Shown here: positions 22,689 through 35,331 of the stretch, piece by piece
How the letters are laid out: every line of letters starts with the position of its first letter
Position numbering within the stretch: the first letter of the stretch is position 1
Origin: Limosilactobacillus balticus
Lineage (GTDB): Bacteria > Bacillota > Bacilli > Lactobacillales > Lactobacillaceae
Direction: 5' to 3'
Length of the DNA: 64,000 bases
Assembly (NCBI RefSeq): GCF_014145615.1
Contig: NZ_JACIVH010000074.1
Coordinates: forward strand, 124,001-188,000
Program-made: the position numbers and the translations under genes
Notes under the pieces: generated by a model
Seen by the model: only the letters and a program-made list of their open reading frames with translations
Database searches by the model: none
What the model was told of the DNA's origin: nothing

Positions 22689-23198
22689 ATGGCATCATCA
22701 GAATTCATTGATCCAGCAAAGTTGGATTTAGACGATCAAGTTGTAGCCATCAACCGGATTACTAAGGTTGTGAAGGGTGGACGCCGTATGCGTTTTGCTG
22801 CTTTAGTAATTGTTGGTGACCGTAAAGGTCATGTTGGTTTTGGTACTGGTAAGGCTCAAGAAGTTCCAGAAGCTATTCGTAAAGCTCAAGCTGCTGCTGA
22901 AAAGAACTTGATTACTGTTCCTATCGTTGGAACTACTATTCCACACGAAGTTATTGGTGTATACGGCGGTGGAAAGATCATGTTAAAGCCAGCTGTTGAA
23001 GGTTCTGGAGTTGCTGCCGGTGGTGCGGTTCGTAATGTTATGGACCTTGCCGGTGTTGCGGACGTTACTTCTAAACGTCTTGGCTCTAACACACCTGTTA
23101 ATGTTGTTCGTGCAACGTTTGAAGGTTTGAAGCAATTAAAGAACGCTGAAGAAGTTGCAAAGTTACGTGGTGTTTCAGTAGACCACTTAGCAGAATAA
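22689..23198 (+). CDS. rpsE: 30S ribosomal protein S5
   Basis: A 169-residue S5 with its N-terminal double-stranded-RNA-binding fold and the loop [10 protein letters not shown], where spectinomycin-resistance mutations fall; it looks wild-type. Part of the mRNA entry tunnel. AAAGGAGGAATAACCTGCA precedes the ATG. Confidence 0.98.
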   Translation: MASSEFIDPAKLDLDDQVVAINRITKVVKGGRRMRFAALVIVGDRKGHVGFGTGKAQEVPEAIRKAQAAAEKNLITVPIVGTTIPHEVIGVYGGGKIMLKPAVEGSGVAAGGAVRNVMDLAGVADVTSKRLGSNTPVNVVRATFEGLKQLKNAEEVAKLRGVSVDHLAE

Positions 23199-23213
23199 GG
23201 AGGGCACTAAATT

Positions 23214-23396
23214 ATGGCTCAAGTAAAAGTTACCTTAATTCACAGTGTTGCCCACCGACAACCTACTCAACGTCGTACTGTTAAGGCATTGGGATTAGGT
23301 AAGATCAATAGCTCAGTTATCTTACCAGATAATGCGGCAACACGCGGTCAAATTTTTAAGATCGCTCACTTGGTTTCTGTTGAAGAAGTTAAGTAA
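23214..23396 (+). CDS. rpmD: 50S ribosomal protein L30
   Basis: A 60-residue L30 with [15 protein letters not shown] and [25 protein letters not shown] precedes the ATG, 15 nt after rpsE. Confidence 0.97.
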   Translation: MAQVKVTLIHSVAHRQPTQRRTVKALGLGKINSSVILPDNAATRGQIFKIAHLVSVEEVK

Positions 23397-23427
23397 TTAA
23401 AATTAAATAATAAGGAGGTGCCTACTA

Positions 23428-23862
23428 ATGAAGTTAAACGAATTGAAGCCAGCTGCTGGTTCTCGTTCTAAGCGTCTTCGTAAGGGTCGTGGACTTTCAT
23501 CAGGACACGGTTTTACATCTGGACGTGGTACTAAGGGGCAAAAGGCTCATGGAAAGACCCGTTTAGGATTTGAAGGGGGTCAAATGCCACTTTACCGGCA
23601 AATTCCAAAGCGTGGATTTACCAACATTAACCGGAAAGAATACGCAATTGTTAACTTGGCATCATTAAACAAGTTTGATGATGGTACAGAAGTTACTCCA
23701 CAATTATTGATGGAAAGTGGCTTAGTTAAGAACTTGAAGAGCGGCATCAAGATTCTTGGTAGCGGTAAGCTTGAAAAGAAATTAACTGTTAAGGCTAATA
23801 AGTTTTCTGCTTCTGCAGTTTCTGCAATTGAAGCTGCCGGTGGTAAAACTGAGGTGATGTAG
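23428..23862 (+). CDS. rplO: 50S ribosomal protein L15
   Basis: A 144-residue L15 with the glycine- and basic-rich N-terminus ([26 protein letters not shown]) that threads into 23S rRNA. It ends one base before secY. Confidence 0.98.
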   Translation: MKLNELKPAAGSRSKRLRKGRGLSSGHGFTSGRGTKGQKAHGKTRLGFEGGQMPLYRQIPKRGFTNINRKEYAIVNLASLNKFDDGTEVTPQLLMESGLVKNLKSGIKILGSGKLEKKLTVKANKFSASAVSAIEAAGGKTEVM

Positions 23863-23863
23863 T

Positions 23864-25839
<1,976 letters not shown>

Positions 25840-25853
25840 ATAATAGTTATCTC

Positions 25854-25882
25854 TTGCGAAGTTTGTAAACATATGCTAAACT
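25854..25882 (+). promoter_or_regulatory. Internal promoter before infA
   Basis: TTGCGA (25854-25859), a 17-nt spacer and TAAACT (25877-25882) preceded by TGC, an extended -10. It would let the infA-rplQ part be transcribed apart from the upstream block. Confidence 0.55.
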
Positions 25883-25906
25883 ATGCAAGGTTTATCTATC
25901 TGAGTA

Positions 25907-25936
25907 GTGGGAAGTTTTATACTTTCCACCATTTTT
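25907..25936 (+). terminator. Attenuator-like hairpin in the infA leader
   Basis: Stem GTGGGAAGT / ACTTTCCAC with a 5-nt loop, then CATTTTTA. It lies between the internal promoter and infA, so it could reduce read-through into infA. Confidence 0.5.
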
Positions 25937-25972
25937 ACGTAATATCTAGAATAGGTAAGGAGGTACTATTTC

Positions 25973-26191
25973 GTGGCAAAAGCCGATGTAATTGAAGTAG
26001 AAGGTAAAGTAACTGAAACTTTGCCTAATGCAATGTTTAAAGTTGAATTGGAAAACGGAGCAGAAATTTTAGCACATGTTTCTGGTAAAATTCGGATGCA
26101 CTATATTAAAATTTTACCGGGAGATCGTGTTAAAGTAGAAATGTCTCCATATGACCTTACAAAGGGTCGGATTACTTTCCGGTTCAAGTAG
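25973..26191 (+). CDS. infA: Translation initiation factor IF-1
   Basis: A 72-residue OB-fold protein that blocks the A site during initiation. [21 protein letters not shown] and [17 protein letters not shown] are diagnostic. GTG start with GTAAGGAGG upstream. Confidence 0.98.
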   Translation: MAKADVIEVEGKVTETLPNAMFKVELENGAEILAHVSGKIRMHYIKILPGDRVKVEMSPYDLTKGRITFRFK

Positions 26192-26227
26192 TTATTGATC
26201 AATTACTCTCAATAGGAGGATTTTAGA

Positions 26228-26347
26228 ATGAAAGTAAGACCATCTGTTAAAAAGATGTGTGAGCACTGCAAGATCGTTAAGCGTAATGGTCGTGTTATGG
26301 TTATTTGCTCTGCTAACCCAAAGCATAAGCAACGTCAAGGTAAGTAA
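26228..26347 (+). CDS. rpmJ: 50S ribosomal protein L36
   Basis: A 39-residue protein starting [15 protein letters not shown] and ending HKQRQGK. The zinc ligands C11, C14, C27 and H32 are present, so this is the zinc-binding form. AGGAGG is about 8 nt before the ATG. It sits between infA and rpsM, its normal place. Confidence 0.96.
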   Translation: MKVRPSVKKMCEHCKIVKRNGRVMVICSANPKHKQRQGK

Positions 26348-26378
26348 TTTATTTTATAGAGAAATGGAGGTGTAGCTC

Positions 26379-26744
26379 ATGGCTCGTATTGCAGGTGTCG
26401 ATTTACCTCGTGACAAGCGAATCGTAATCGGCTTAACATATATTTTTGGTATTGGTAATTCTACTGCTAAGAAGATTCTTGAAAATGCTGGTGTATCAGA
26501 AGATATCCGTGTTCGTGATTTGACTCCAGATCAAGAAGAAAAGATTCGTGCACAAGTAGATCAAATTCAAGTTGAAGGTGATTTACGGCGTGAAGTTTCA
26601 ATGAATATCAAGCGTCTTCAAGAAATTGGATCATACCGTGGTATGCGTCACCGTCGTGGCCTACCTGTTCGTGGTCAACACACTAAGAACAATGCTCGTA
26701 CTCGTAAGGGTAAGGCTGTAGCTATCGCTAATAAGAAGAAGTAG
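26379..26744 (+). CDS. rpsM: 30S ribosomal protein S13
   Basis: A 121-residue S13 of the 30S head that contacts P-site tRNA and L5. [13 protein letters not shown] and [20 protein letters not shown] are typical. GGAGGTGTAGCTC precedes the ATG. Confidence 0.98.
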   Translation: MARIAGVDLPRDKRIVIGLTYIFGIGNSTAKKILENAGVSEDIRVRDLTPDQEEKIRAQVDQIQVEGDLRREVSMNIKRLQEIGSYRGMRHRRGLPVRGQHTKNNARTRKGKAVAIANKKK

Positions 26745-26778
26745 TTTAACTTTATAAAAAAGGAGGTTAGTACTAGAT

Positions 26779-27168
26779 ATGGCAACCAAAAAAGGTACGC
26801 GTAAGCGTCGTGCAAAAAAGAATGTTGAAACTGGTGTTGCGCACATTCACTCAACATTTAATAATACTTTGATCATGATTACTGACGTTCAAGGTAACGC
26901 TGTAGCATGGTCCTCAGCTGGTGTTTTAGGCTTTAAGGGAAGTCGGAAGTCCACTCCATTTGCTGCTCAAATGGCTTCAGAAGCTGCTGCTAAGCAAGCT
27001 ATGGAACATGGTATGAAGACTGTTGAAGTTGAAGTTAAGGGTCCAGGTTCAGGCCGTGAAGCTGCTATCCGTGCACTTCAAGCAACTGGATTGGAAGTTA
27101 CTGCTATTCGTGATGTAACACCTGTTCCTCACAATGGTTCTCGTCCTCCAAAGCGTCGTCGTGTTTAA
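26779..27168 (+). CDS. rpsK: 30S ribosomal protein S11
   Basis: A 129-residue S11 of the platform with [15 protein letters not shown] and [23 protein letters not shown] precedes the ATG. The 85-nt gap to rpoA contains an inverted repeat GGAGACAA/TTGTCTC around 27179-27216 of unknown role. Confidence 0.98.
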   Translation: MATKKGTRKRRAKKNVETGVAHIHSTFNNTLIMITDVQGNAVAWSSAGVLGFKGSRKSTPFAAQMASEAAAKQAMEHGMKTVEVEVKGPGSGREAAIRALQATGLEVTAIRDVTPVPHNGSRPPKRRRV

Positions 27169-27253
27169 TTGACATTGCTGGAGACAATTATTTCCATCAA
27201 TTGCCTTTTTGTCTCAAATACGAACCACGTTTTGAAAGGGGTACAAGGATAGA

Positions 27254-28198
27254 ATGATCGAATTTGAAAAGCCAAATATTCACAAAGTTGAAGAAACAGA
27301 TAACTACGGTAAGTTTGTCGTAGAACCACTTGAGCGCGGTTATGGAACCACTCTCGGTAACTCGTTAAGGCGTGTATTAATTGCATCTTTGCCAGGTGCA
27401 GCGATTACGAGTATGCAAATTGATGGTGTTTTACATGAATTTAGCACTGTTGAAGGTGTAACTGAGGATGTTACGCAGATTATCCTAAATCTTAAGAAAG
27501 TTTCTTTGAAACTTAATTCTGAGGATCAAAAGAATCTTGAATTAGATGTTAAAGGACCTGCTGAAGTAACTGCAAGTGATATCCAGGGTGATAATGAAGT
27601 TACAATCTTAAATCCTGATCTGCATATTGCAACTGTTGCTGATGGCGCAGAATTACACATCAAGTTAACTGCTGATAAGGGTCGCGGTTACCTTTCTGCT
27701 AACGATAATAAGGCCCGGATGGATGATTTAGCAATTGGTGTTTTACCGATTGATTCCATCTATACCCCAATTGAACGTGTAAATTACACTGTTGAAAATG
27801 CACGGGTTGGTCAGCGTAACGATTATGATAAGTTGACGCTGGATGTTTGGACTGATGGTTCATTAACACCAACTGAAGCAGTTAGTCTAGGTGCGAAGAT
27901 TTTAACTGAACACTTAGCTATGTTTGTTGATTTAACAGAAACGGCTCAAAATGCTCAAGTGATGGTTGAAAAAGAAGAAACACACAAAGAGAAGATGCTT
28001 GAAATGACGATTGAAGAGCTTGATCTCTCTGTACGTTCTTATAATTGTTTGAAGCGAGCTGGTATCAATACTGTTAAGGAATTAACTGATAGAACAGTGT
28101 CTGACATGATGAAGGTTCGGAACTTAGGACAAAAGTCGTTAGAAGAAATTAAACTTAAATTAAATGATCTTGGTGTTTCATTTCGCCAAGACGACTAA
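27254..28198 (+). CDS. rpoA: DNA-directed RNA polymerase alpha subunit
   Basis: A 314-residue alpha subunit. The N-terminal dimerisation domain contains [15 protein letters not shown], and the C-terminal domain from about residue 245 ends with [19 protein letters not shown] and binds UP elements and activators. Start ATG 27254 with GAAAGGGG upstream. Confidence 0.98.
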   Translation: MIEFEKPNIHKVEETDNYGKFVVEPLERGYGTTLGNSLRRVLIASLPGAAITSMQIDGVLHEFSTVEGVTEDVTQIILNLKKVSLKLNSEDQKNLELDVKGPAEVTASDIQGDNEVTILNPDLHIATVADGAELHIKLTADKGRGYLSANDNKARMDDLAIGVLPIDSIYTPIERVNYTVENARVGQRNDYDKLTLDVWTDGSLTPTEAVSLGAKILTEHLAMFVDLTETAQNAQVMVEKEETHKEKMLEMTIEELDLSVRSYNCLKRAGINTVKELTDRTVSDMMKVRNLGQKSLEEIKLKLNDLGVSFRQDD

Positions 28199-28232
28199 TT
28201 AGTATACCAATTGCAAAGGAGGGAACCACTTT

Positions 28233-28616
28233 ATGAGTTACCGTAAATTAGGACGTACAAGTTCACAACGTAAGGCTTTATTACGTGATTTAACTACAGA
28301 TTTAATCGTTAATGGTCGTATTACCACTACTGAAGCACGTGCTAAGGAAGTTCGTAAGACTGCTGATAAGATGATTACACTTGCTAAGCATGGTGATTTA
28401 GCTTCTCGTCGTAAGGCTGCCGCTTTTGTACGTAATGTTGTTGCTGATGTTAAGGAAGATGGCGATGATATTCGTGTACAATCTGCTCTTCAAAACCTTT
28501 TTGAAGAACTTGCTCCAAAGTATGCAGATCGTAACGGTGGTTACACACGCATCTTGAAGACTATGCCTCGTCGTGGTGACGGTGCACCAATGGTTATTCT
28601 TGAATTAGTGGACTAA
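28233..28616 (+). CDS. rplQ: 50S ribosomal protein L17
   Basis: A 127-residue L17 with [17 protein letters not shown] and the end [14 protein letters not shown]. Last gene of the alpha block, followed by a structured 3' element and terminator. Confidence 0.98.
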   Translation: MSYRKLGRTSSQRKALLRDLTTDLIVNGRITTTEARAKEVRKTADKMITLAKHGDLASRRKAAAFVRNVVADVKEDGDDIRVQSALQNLFEELAPKYADRNGGYTRILKTMPRRGDGAPMVILELVD

Positions 28617-28650
28617 TTGATTTGTTCACATAAACTAAATACGTAATAAA

Positions 28651-28756
28651 GAATCACTATCATTGATAGTATAGAGCGTTACGATGGTGGGGAAACCCTA
28701 GTCTAGCTTGAATGCGGGAAACCCTCGCGCACTTCAATGGTAAGTGATTTTTTATT
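28651..28756 (+). ncRNA. L17 downstream element with terminator
   Basis: The outer stem pairs AATCACT (28652-28658) with AGTGATT (28743-28749) and CATTGA (28661-28666) with TCAATG (28734-28739). Inside are two GGGAAACCC elements near 28690 and 28715, and a T-run closes it. A conserved RNA known as the L17 downstream element is described after rplQ in Lactobacillales and relatives; position and form match. Its function is unknown apart from ending the transcript. Confidence 0.7.
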
Positions 28757-28835
28757 TTAAATTTAATTTTGATAGATAATTCTGTGGACTTTGCTAAAAT
28801 ATACTTATTAACTAATATTGAAAAGAGGAAATACT

Positions 28836-29663
28836 GTGACTGGAATAAAAATTCGAGATCTTGCATTTGCATATCCAGACAGTAAATACCCCGTTTTAAA
28901 AAATATCAATCTTGATTTTGAACCTTTTTCTTGGACAGCAATTATTGGTCATAATGGAAGTGGAAAGAGTACGTTAGCACGATTAATTGATGGATTACTT
29001 AGTCCTACTGCTGGATCTATTGAAGTTGACGGGATTCAAGTTAACGAAAATTCTTTAGGTAAGATTCACCAGCAAATAGGGTTCGTCTTTCAAAATCCTG
29101 AAAATCAATTTGTAGGTGCAACCGTTGCTGATGATGTTGCGTTTGGACTTGAAAATCGCCAAGTAGCCCAAAATAAAATGGAAAAAAAGATTGATAAAGC
29201 TTTAAAGATGGTGGGAATGACTGATTATAAGAATACTGCCCCTATTAATCTTTCGGGAGGACAAAAGCAACGGGTAGCACTTGCGGGAATCCTTGCATTA
29301 ATGCCTAAGATAATAATCCTTGATGAGGCTACAAGTATGCTTGATCCTTTAGCACGACAAGAAATTTTATCTTTATTGCGAAGATTAAAAAACAAATATA
29401 ATCTTTCAATTATTTCAATTACGCATGATCTTAAAGAAATCGAGTTAGCGGATAAAATAATTGTGTTAAATGATTCGCATGTTGTGAAACAGGGTATTCC
29501 ATCCGAAATTCTTAAAGATAAAGAACTATTACTTGAAATTGGAGTAGGAGTTCCTGCAAGTCAGCAGTTGCAGAAATTATTGGTTGAACGAGGAATTGAT
29601 ATTCCAAATAGATATTTAAATTTAGAGGAGCTAAAAAATTGGCTAAAGCAGCAATTACAGTAA
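28836..29663 (+). CDS. ecfA1: ECF transporter ATPase EcfA1
   Basis: A 275-residue ABC ATPase of the energy-coupling factor module that powers vitamin and metal uptake together with separate S-components. Walker A GHNGSGKST, signature LSGGQKQR, Walker B IIILDEATSMLD. I start at GTG 28836, 7 nt after AAAGAGGA; an upstream TTG at 28818 precedes that site. It overlaps ecfA2 by 25 nt. Confidence 0.96.
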   Translation: MTGIKIRDLAFAYPDSKYPVLKNINLDFEPFSWTAIIGHNGSGKSTLARLIDGLLSPTAGSIEVDGIQVNENSLGKIHQQIGFVFQNPENQFVGATVADDVAFGLENRQVAQNKMEKKIDKALKMVGMTDYKNTAPINLSGGQKQRVALAGILALMPKIIILDEATSMLDPLARQEILSLLRRLKNKYNLSIISITHDLKEIELADKIIVLNDSHVVKQGIPSEILKDKELLLEIGVGVPASQQLQKLLVERGIDIPNRYLNLEELKNWLKQQLQ

Positions 29664-30505
29664 AAAAACTCCACTATACATATCCTAATTCTACTAATGA
29701 AGCCTTACATAATGTTTCATTAACAATTAAAGAGCAAGAATTTGTTGCTATTATTGGACAAACCGGAAGTGGAAAATCGACATTAGTTTCATTAATTGAT
29801 GGATTAATAAAGCCTAGTAGTGGAGAACTTAATGTAGTAGGTTTAGAAATTAATGCAACGACAAAATCTGAATATTTAAGTAAAATCCACCATCAAGTCG
29901 GCTTTGTATTCCAATTTCCTGAACAGCAATTATTTGCAGAAACGGTTGCTGAGGATATCGCTTTCGGGCCTCATAATTTAGGATGGTCCACAAAAAGAAT
30001 TGAAGAAGCAGTAGATGAAGCCTTAAAGATGGTTGATTTACCTTTAGAATTAAAGTCGCACTCACCTTTTGCGCTTTCGGGAGGACAAATGAGGCGAGTA
30101 GCGATTGCAGGTGTTTTAGCAATGGATCCTCAAATTTTAATTCTTGATGAACCAACAGCGGGCTTGGACACTCAAGCAACTAATGATCTACTTAAACTTA
30201 TTAAAGATCTTAACGAGAAGGGAACAACGATTATAATGGTTACTCACCAAATGGAGCAGGTGGCCTATTATGCTAACCACGTAATCGCAATGAGTAATGG
30301 GCAGATTGTTGCTGATACGACTCCTCAACAATTGTTTAGTAATGTTCAACGATTAAATGAACTTTCTTTGACTCTTCCTGTTTCCGTCGAAGTTGCGCAA
30401 TTCCTTAGTAAAAATGGAGTAACCTTAAAAAATACAGAACCGCTTACACTTGATGTGTTGGCAGACGAAATAGCAGAAGCGATGAGGAGAAAAGAAAATG
30501 AATAG
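29639..30505 (+). CDS. ecfA2: ECF transporter ATPase EcfA2
   Basis: A 288-residue second ATPase of the ECF module with Walker A GQTGSGKST, signature LSGGQMRR and Walker B ILILDEPTAGLD. TTG start with GAGGAG upstream inside ecfA1. It overlaps ecfT by 8 nt, so the three are translationally coupled. Confidence 0.96.
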   Translation: MAKAAITVKKLHYTYPNSTNEALHNVSLTIKEQEFVAIIGQTGSGKSTLVSLIDGLIKPSSGELNVVGLEINATTKSEYLSKIHHQVGFVFQFPEQQLFAETVAEDIAFGPHNLGWSTKRIEEAVDEALKMVDLPLELKSHSPFALSGGQMRRVAIAGVLAMDPQILILDEPTAGLDTQATNDLLKLIKDLNEKGTTIIMVTHQMEQVAYYANHVIAMSNGQIVADTTPQQLFSNVQRLNELSLTLPVSVEVAQFLSKNGVTLKNTEPLTLDVLADEIAEAMRRKENE

Positions 30506-31301
30506 TAAAATCGTATTTGGTAGTTATGTACCAGTAAAATCGCTCCTCCATCGTCTTGATCCACGAATAAAACTAATCATGTGTATTATTTATGTTATTT
30601 TGATTTTCTTCGTGAATAATTTTTTAGCCGCTATATGGCTTTTATTAGCGCTCTTTGCGGCAATTAAGTTGAGTAATGTTGGCTTAAGACAATATTGGCA
30701 AGGAATTAAGCCGTTATTTTTAATTATTTTGATAACAGTAACGTTTCAAATTTTATTTAGTAGTGGGGGGAAGATGTATTGGCATTGGGGGATTATGGCA
30801 ATAACCCGTGACGGTCTCATTAATTCATTAATTATTTTTTATCGTTTTATTGTGATTATTATCGCCTCAACTGTCTTAACTGCCACTACCCAAACTTTTC
30901 AAATTGCGGACGCCTTAGCATGGTTAATGAAGCCATTACAAGTAATTAAGGTTCCAGTCAATCAGATTACGTTAATGCTTTCAATTGCATTGCGCTTTGT
31001 TCCAACTATTATGGATGAAACTAATAAAATTATAAAAGCTCAGCGGGCCCGCGGGATTAATTTTAACGCTGGCAATCTTTGGACACGGATTAAACATTTA
31101 GTTCCGATTCTTATCCCATTGTTTGTCAACTCGTTTAAGCGAGCAGAAGAATTAGCAACGGCGATGGAAGCACGAGGGTATGATCCTAATGCGCCACGGA
31201 CTCATTATCGTCAATTAGTTTGGCATAAAAATGATGCCTGGGCTGGTTTGGGACTATTGATTGTAACAGTTGGTTTAGTTTGTATTCGAATAATTTTCTA
31301 A
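30498..31301 (+). CDS. ecfT: ECF transporter transmembrane subunit EcfT
   Basis: A 267-residue membrane protein with about five or six helices and the two Ala-Arg-Gly coupling motifs (AQRARGI and AMEARGY), which contact the ATPases. No S-component is encoded next to it, so it probably serves several distant ones. It lies in the usual rplQ-ecfA1-ecfA2-ecfT-truA order. Confidence 0.96.
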   Translation: MNSKIVFGSYVPVKSLLHRLDPRIKLIMCIIYVILIFFVNNFLAAIWLLLALFAAIKLSNVGLRQYWQGIKPLFLIILITVTFQILFSSGGKMYWHWGIMAITRDGLINSLIIFYRFIVIIIASTVLTATTQTFQIADALAWLMKPLQVIKVPVNQITLMLSIALRFVPTIMDETNKIIKAQRARGINFNAGNLWTRIKHLVPILIPLFVNSFKRAEELATAMEARGYDPNAPRTHYRQLVWHKNDAWAGLGLLIVTVGLVCIRIIF

Positions 31302-31321
31302 ATTAATTAAGGAAGTAAACA

Positions 31322-32092
31322 ATGTATCGTTATAAAATAACCTTTGCTTATGATGGAACTAATTTTTCAGGTTTCCAGATTCAACCAAATAAGCGAACTG
31401 TAGAACAAACATTAAAGAATGCAGTAAATAAAATTGCTAAGCATCCAACTCCAGCTATTCCCGTCATTGGCTCAGGAAGGACAGATGCTGGAGTTCACGC
31501 TCTTAATCAAGTTGCGCACTTTGATATTCCCTATCATTTAAGTAATGAATCGATGAGAAAGGCTCTCAACAGTATTTTGCCGCTGGATATTTTAATTAAG
31601 AAAGCTGAATTAGTTGATAATGGCTTTCATGCGCGTTATAGTGCTCATCGTAAAACTTATCGTTATCGGGTTGATCAGGGGGAATTTGTGAATCCTTTTA
31701 AACGTAACTATACTTCTCATTTTAAATATCCTCTTAACTTAGAAAAAATGAGAAAAGCAGCTGATGATTTGGTTGGAACTCATGATTTTACAAGTTTTGT
31801 TGCATCAGGAAGTCAAGCAAAAAGTAATGTTCGGACGATTGAGAATATTACAATTAAACGCGATGAGGTAAGAAATGAAGTCGTCTTTGACTTTACTGGT
31901 AATGGTTTCCTTTATAATCAAGTTCGAATAATGGTCGCTTTTCTTTTAGAAATCGGGAGCAATCAGCGACCAGTAGATGACGTGTCTCGAGTCCTTAAGG
32001 CGAAGGATCGGACATTGGCACGGATGACAGCGCCAGCGAGTGGTTTATATTTAGTTAATGTAGATTATGGAACAAATGATGAAAAGGATTGA
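31322..32092 (+). CDS. truA: tRNA pseudouridine(38-40) synthase
   Basis: A 256-residue TruA that modifies the tRNA anticodon stem-loop. The catalytic aspartate is D55 in GSGRTDAGVHA. AAGGAAG precedes the ATG, 20 nt after ecfT. The promoter of rplM lies across its last codons. Confidence 0.97.
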   Translation: MYRYKITFAYDGTNFSGFQIQPNKRTVEQTLKNAVNKIAKHPTPAIPVIGSGRTDAGVHALNQVAHFDIPYHLSNESMRKALNSILPLDILIKKAELVDNGFHARYSAHRKTYRYRVDQGEFVNPFKRNYTSHFKYPLNLEKMRKAADDLVGTHDFTSFVASGSQAKSNVRTIENITIKRDEVRNEVVFDFTGNGFLYNQVRIMVAFLLEIGSNQRPVDDVSRVLKAKDRTLARMTAPASGLYLVNVDYGTNDEKD

Positions 32093-32117
32093 CGAAAGTG
32101 CTAGAAGAAGGTATACT
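32089..32117 (+). promoter_or_regulatory. Sigma-A promoter of rplM-rpsI
   Basis: TTGACG (32089-32094), a 17-nt spacer and TATACT (32112-32117). The -35 box overlaps the truA stop codon. Confidence 0.75.
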
Positions 32118-32123
32118 AGCCAT

Positions 32124-32190
32124 TGGTATTTCTTTTCCATCTAATAACTCGGTACACTATTATATGTAAAAGAAAAACAAAATTGGAGGA
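32124..32190 (+). ncRNA. Short rplM leader, possible L13 leader
   Basis: About 75 nt of 5' UTR lie between the promoter and the rplM ribosome binding site. L13 leaders are a known autoregulatory family in Firmicutes at this place. I could not identify the characteristic stem with certainty here. Confidence 0.35.
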
Positions 32191-32197
32191 CTTAATC

Positions 32198-32641
32198 GTG
32201 AGAACGACATACATCGCAAAACCTGGTGAAGTTGAACGCAAATGGTACGTTGTCGATGCTAAGGATGTCCCAATGGGTCGTTTAGCATCTGCAGTAGCAT
32301 CAATTTTGCGCGGTAAGAACAAACCAACATTTACTCCACACGTTGATACTGGTGATTACGTTATCGTTATCAACGCTGCGCAAGTTAAGTTAACTGGTAA
32401 GAAAGCATCTCAAAAGATGTACTACCGTCACTCAAACTACCCTGGTGGTTTGAAGCAACGGACTGCTGGTGACTTCCTTGCAAAGGAACCAGAGAAGTTA
32501 TTGGAAACTGCTATCAAGGGTATGCTTCCACACAACTCTCTTGGTCACAAGCAAGGTTTGAAGTTACATGTTTATGCTGGTGAAGACCACAAACATGCTG
32601 CACAAAACCCAGAAGTTTTAGACATTACTAACTTAATCTAA
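32198..32641 (+). CDS. rplM: 50S ribosomal protein L13
   Basis: A 147-residue early-assembly protein with [20 protein letters not shown] and [15 protein letters not shown] choose GTG 32198, correctly spaced from TTGGAGGA; upstream in-frame codons have no such site. It forms an operon with rpsI. Confidence 0.97.
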
Positions 32642-32654
32642 GGAGGGAATGGAA

Positions 32655-33050
32655 TTGGCTCAACAAGTACAATACAGTGGTACTGGTCGGCGTAAGGATG
32701 CAACCGCACGTGTTCGCTTAGTACCAGGTTCAGGTAAGATTACGATGAACGGCAAGGCAATTGAAGACTACATTCCATTTGCCAACTTACGTGCTATCGT
32801 TAACCAACCATTTGCTGTTACTAAAACAGAAGGTCAATACGACGTTTTAGCTAACGTTAATGGTGGTGGATTCTCTGGTCAAGCAGGTGCAGTACGTCAC
32901 GGTATTGCCCGTGCACTTCTCGCTGTTGATCCAGACTTCCGTGACGCTTTAAAGAAGGCTGGTCTCTTAACTCGTGACCCTCGTATGAAGGAACGTCGTA
33001 AGCCAGGTCTTAAGAAAGCTCGTAAGGCTGCTCAATTCAGTAAGCGTTAA
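32655..33050 (+). CDS. rpsI: 30S ribosomal protein S9
   Basis: A 131-residue S9 whose C-terminal tail (ending [12 protein letters not shown]) reaches P-site t[22 protein letters not shown] is typical. TTG 32655 is preferred because AGGAGG lies 8 nt upstream; ATG 32649 abuts it. Confidence 0.96.
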   Translation: MAQQVQYSGTGRRKDATARVRLVPGSGKITMNGKAIEDYIPFANLRAIVNQPFAVTKTEGQYDVLANVNGGGFSGQAGAVRHGIARALLAVDPDFRDALKKAGLLTRDPRMKERRKPGLKKARKAAQFSKR

Positions 33051-33072
33051 TATTTCGATTACCGCTTCCAGA

Positions 33073-33100
33073 GACATCAGTATTTGCTGGTGTCTTTTTT
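33073..33100 (+). terminator. Intrinsic terminator of rplM-rpsI
   Basis: Stem GACATCAG / CTGGTGTC with a 6-nt loop and six Ts. Confidence 0.85.
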
Positions 33101-33103
33101 ATA

Positions 33104-33132
33104 TTTAAACGGAATTTAATATACGGTATAAT
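33104..33132 (+). promoter_or_regulatory. Promoter of the short-chain reductase gene
   Basis: TTTAAA (33104-33109), a 17-nt spacer and a perfect TATAAT (33127-33132). Confidence 0.55.
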
Positions 33133-33134
33133 AA

Positions 33135-33938
<804 letters not shown>

Positions 33939-33958
33939 TATTTAATGCTAGTAGTAGC

Positions 33959-33998
33959 AAGCGCAACTGGAAAATAATTTTTCAGCTGCGCTTTTTTA
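33959..33998 (+). terminator. Intrinsic terminator of the reductase gene
   Basis: Stem AAGCGCAACTGGAAAA paired with TTTTTCAGCTGCGCTT (one mismatch) followed by Ts. Confidence 0.8.
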
Positions 33999-34087
33999 AC
34001 TTCTTCTAAAAATATTACGATAAATTAACCCAAACGAGATGGATTTTGCTACAATTAATAACTAGTAGAAATGAGGAGGCTAGGCTT

Positions 34088-34714
34088 GTGGCAAAACGGA
34101 AGCGGAGAAGTAAAAACCGCCATACGGGTAGAAATTGGATTATTAGCATTCTTGCTGTTATTGTTATTTTTTTGGGTGTTTACGTTGGGCACCATTTTTA
34201 CCGAATCTGGAATCAGCAACGAATTGAACAAGAGGCACGTGAAAAGGATCGCCGAGCAAAGCAATTATTTATTCAGCAAGTTGCTCCTGAAGCCCAGGCA
34301 ATGCAAAATACTTATCATGTCTATGCATCAATTACGATTGCCCAAGCGATTCTTGAATCTCAATGGGGAACGAGTCAGTTAGCGTCGCAATACCATAATT
34401 TATTTGGAATTAAGGGAACAGGAACAAATTCACGAGTAATGACAACTAAAGAATACATTAATGGTAAGTGGATCGTTACTAAAGGGCGGTTCCGTGTTTA
34501 TGATAGTTGGAGTGACTCTATTAAGGATCATACGCGATTGATGTTAAATGGGACAGACACTAATCAACAAAATTACGATCGAGTTGTTCATGCGACTAAT
34601 TATCAAGAAGCGGCTCGTGGATTACAAGAAGCAGGTTATGCAACTGATCCTGATTATGCACAAAAATTAATTTCTGTGATTAAGGCGTATAAATTATATA
34701 ATTATGATAAGTAA
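34088..34714 (+). CDS. Membrane-anchored GH73 glucosaminidase
   Basis: A 208-residue peptidoglycan hydrolase. A basic N-terminus is followed by a transmembrane segment (about residues 17-36) that acts as an uncleaved anchor, then a short charged coil. The catalytic domain contains AILESQWGTSQLA, with the GH73 catalytic Glu, and YHNLFGIKG. The family cleaves the GlcNAc-MurNAc bond. There are no LysM or SH3b repeats. I chose GTG 34088, 8 nt after AGGAGG. xpt begins 25 nt later. Confidence 0.88.
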   Translation: MAKRKRRSKNRHTGRNWIISILAVIVIFLGVYVGHHFYRIWNQQRIEQEAREKDRRAKQLFIQQVAPEAQAMQNTYHVYASITIAQAILESQWGTSQLASQYHNLFGIKGTGTNSRVMTTKEYINGKWIVTKGRFRVYDSWSDSIKDHTRLMLNGTDTNQQNYDRVVHATNYQEAARGLQEAGYATDPDYAQKLISVIKAYKLYNYDK

Positions 34715-34727
34715 TTAAGTAATATAG

Positions 34728-35315
<588 letters not shown>

Positions 35316-35331
35316 TAAGGGAAGTGATAAA

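Noticed and set aside
28685-28722. Two GGGAAACCC copies as start of a repeat array
   Set aside because: Only two copies, both inside one RNA structure after rplQ.
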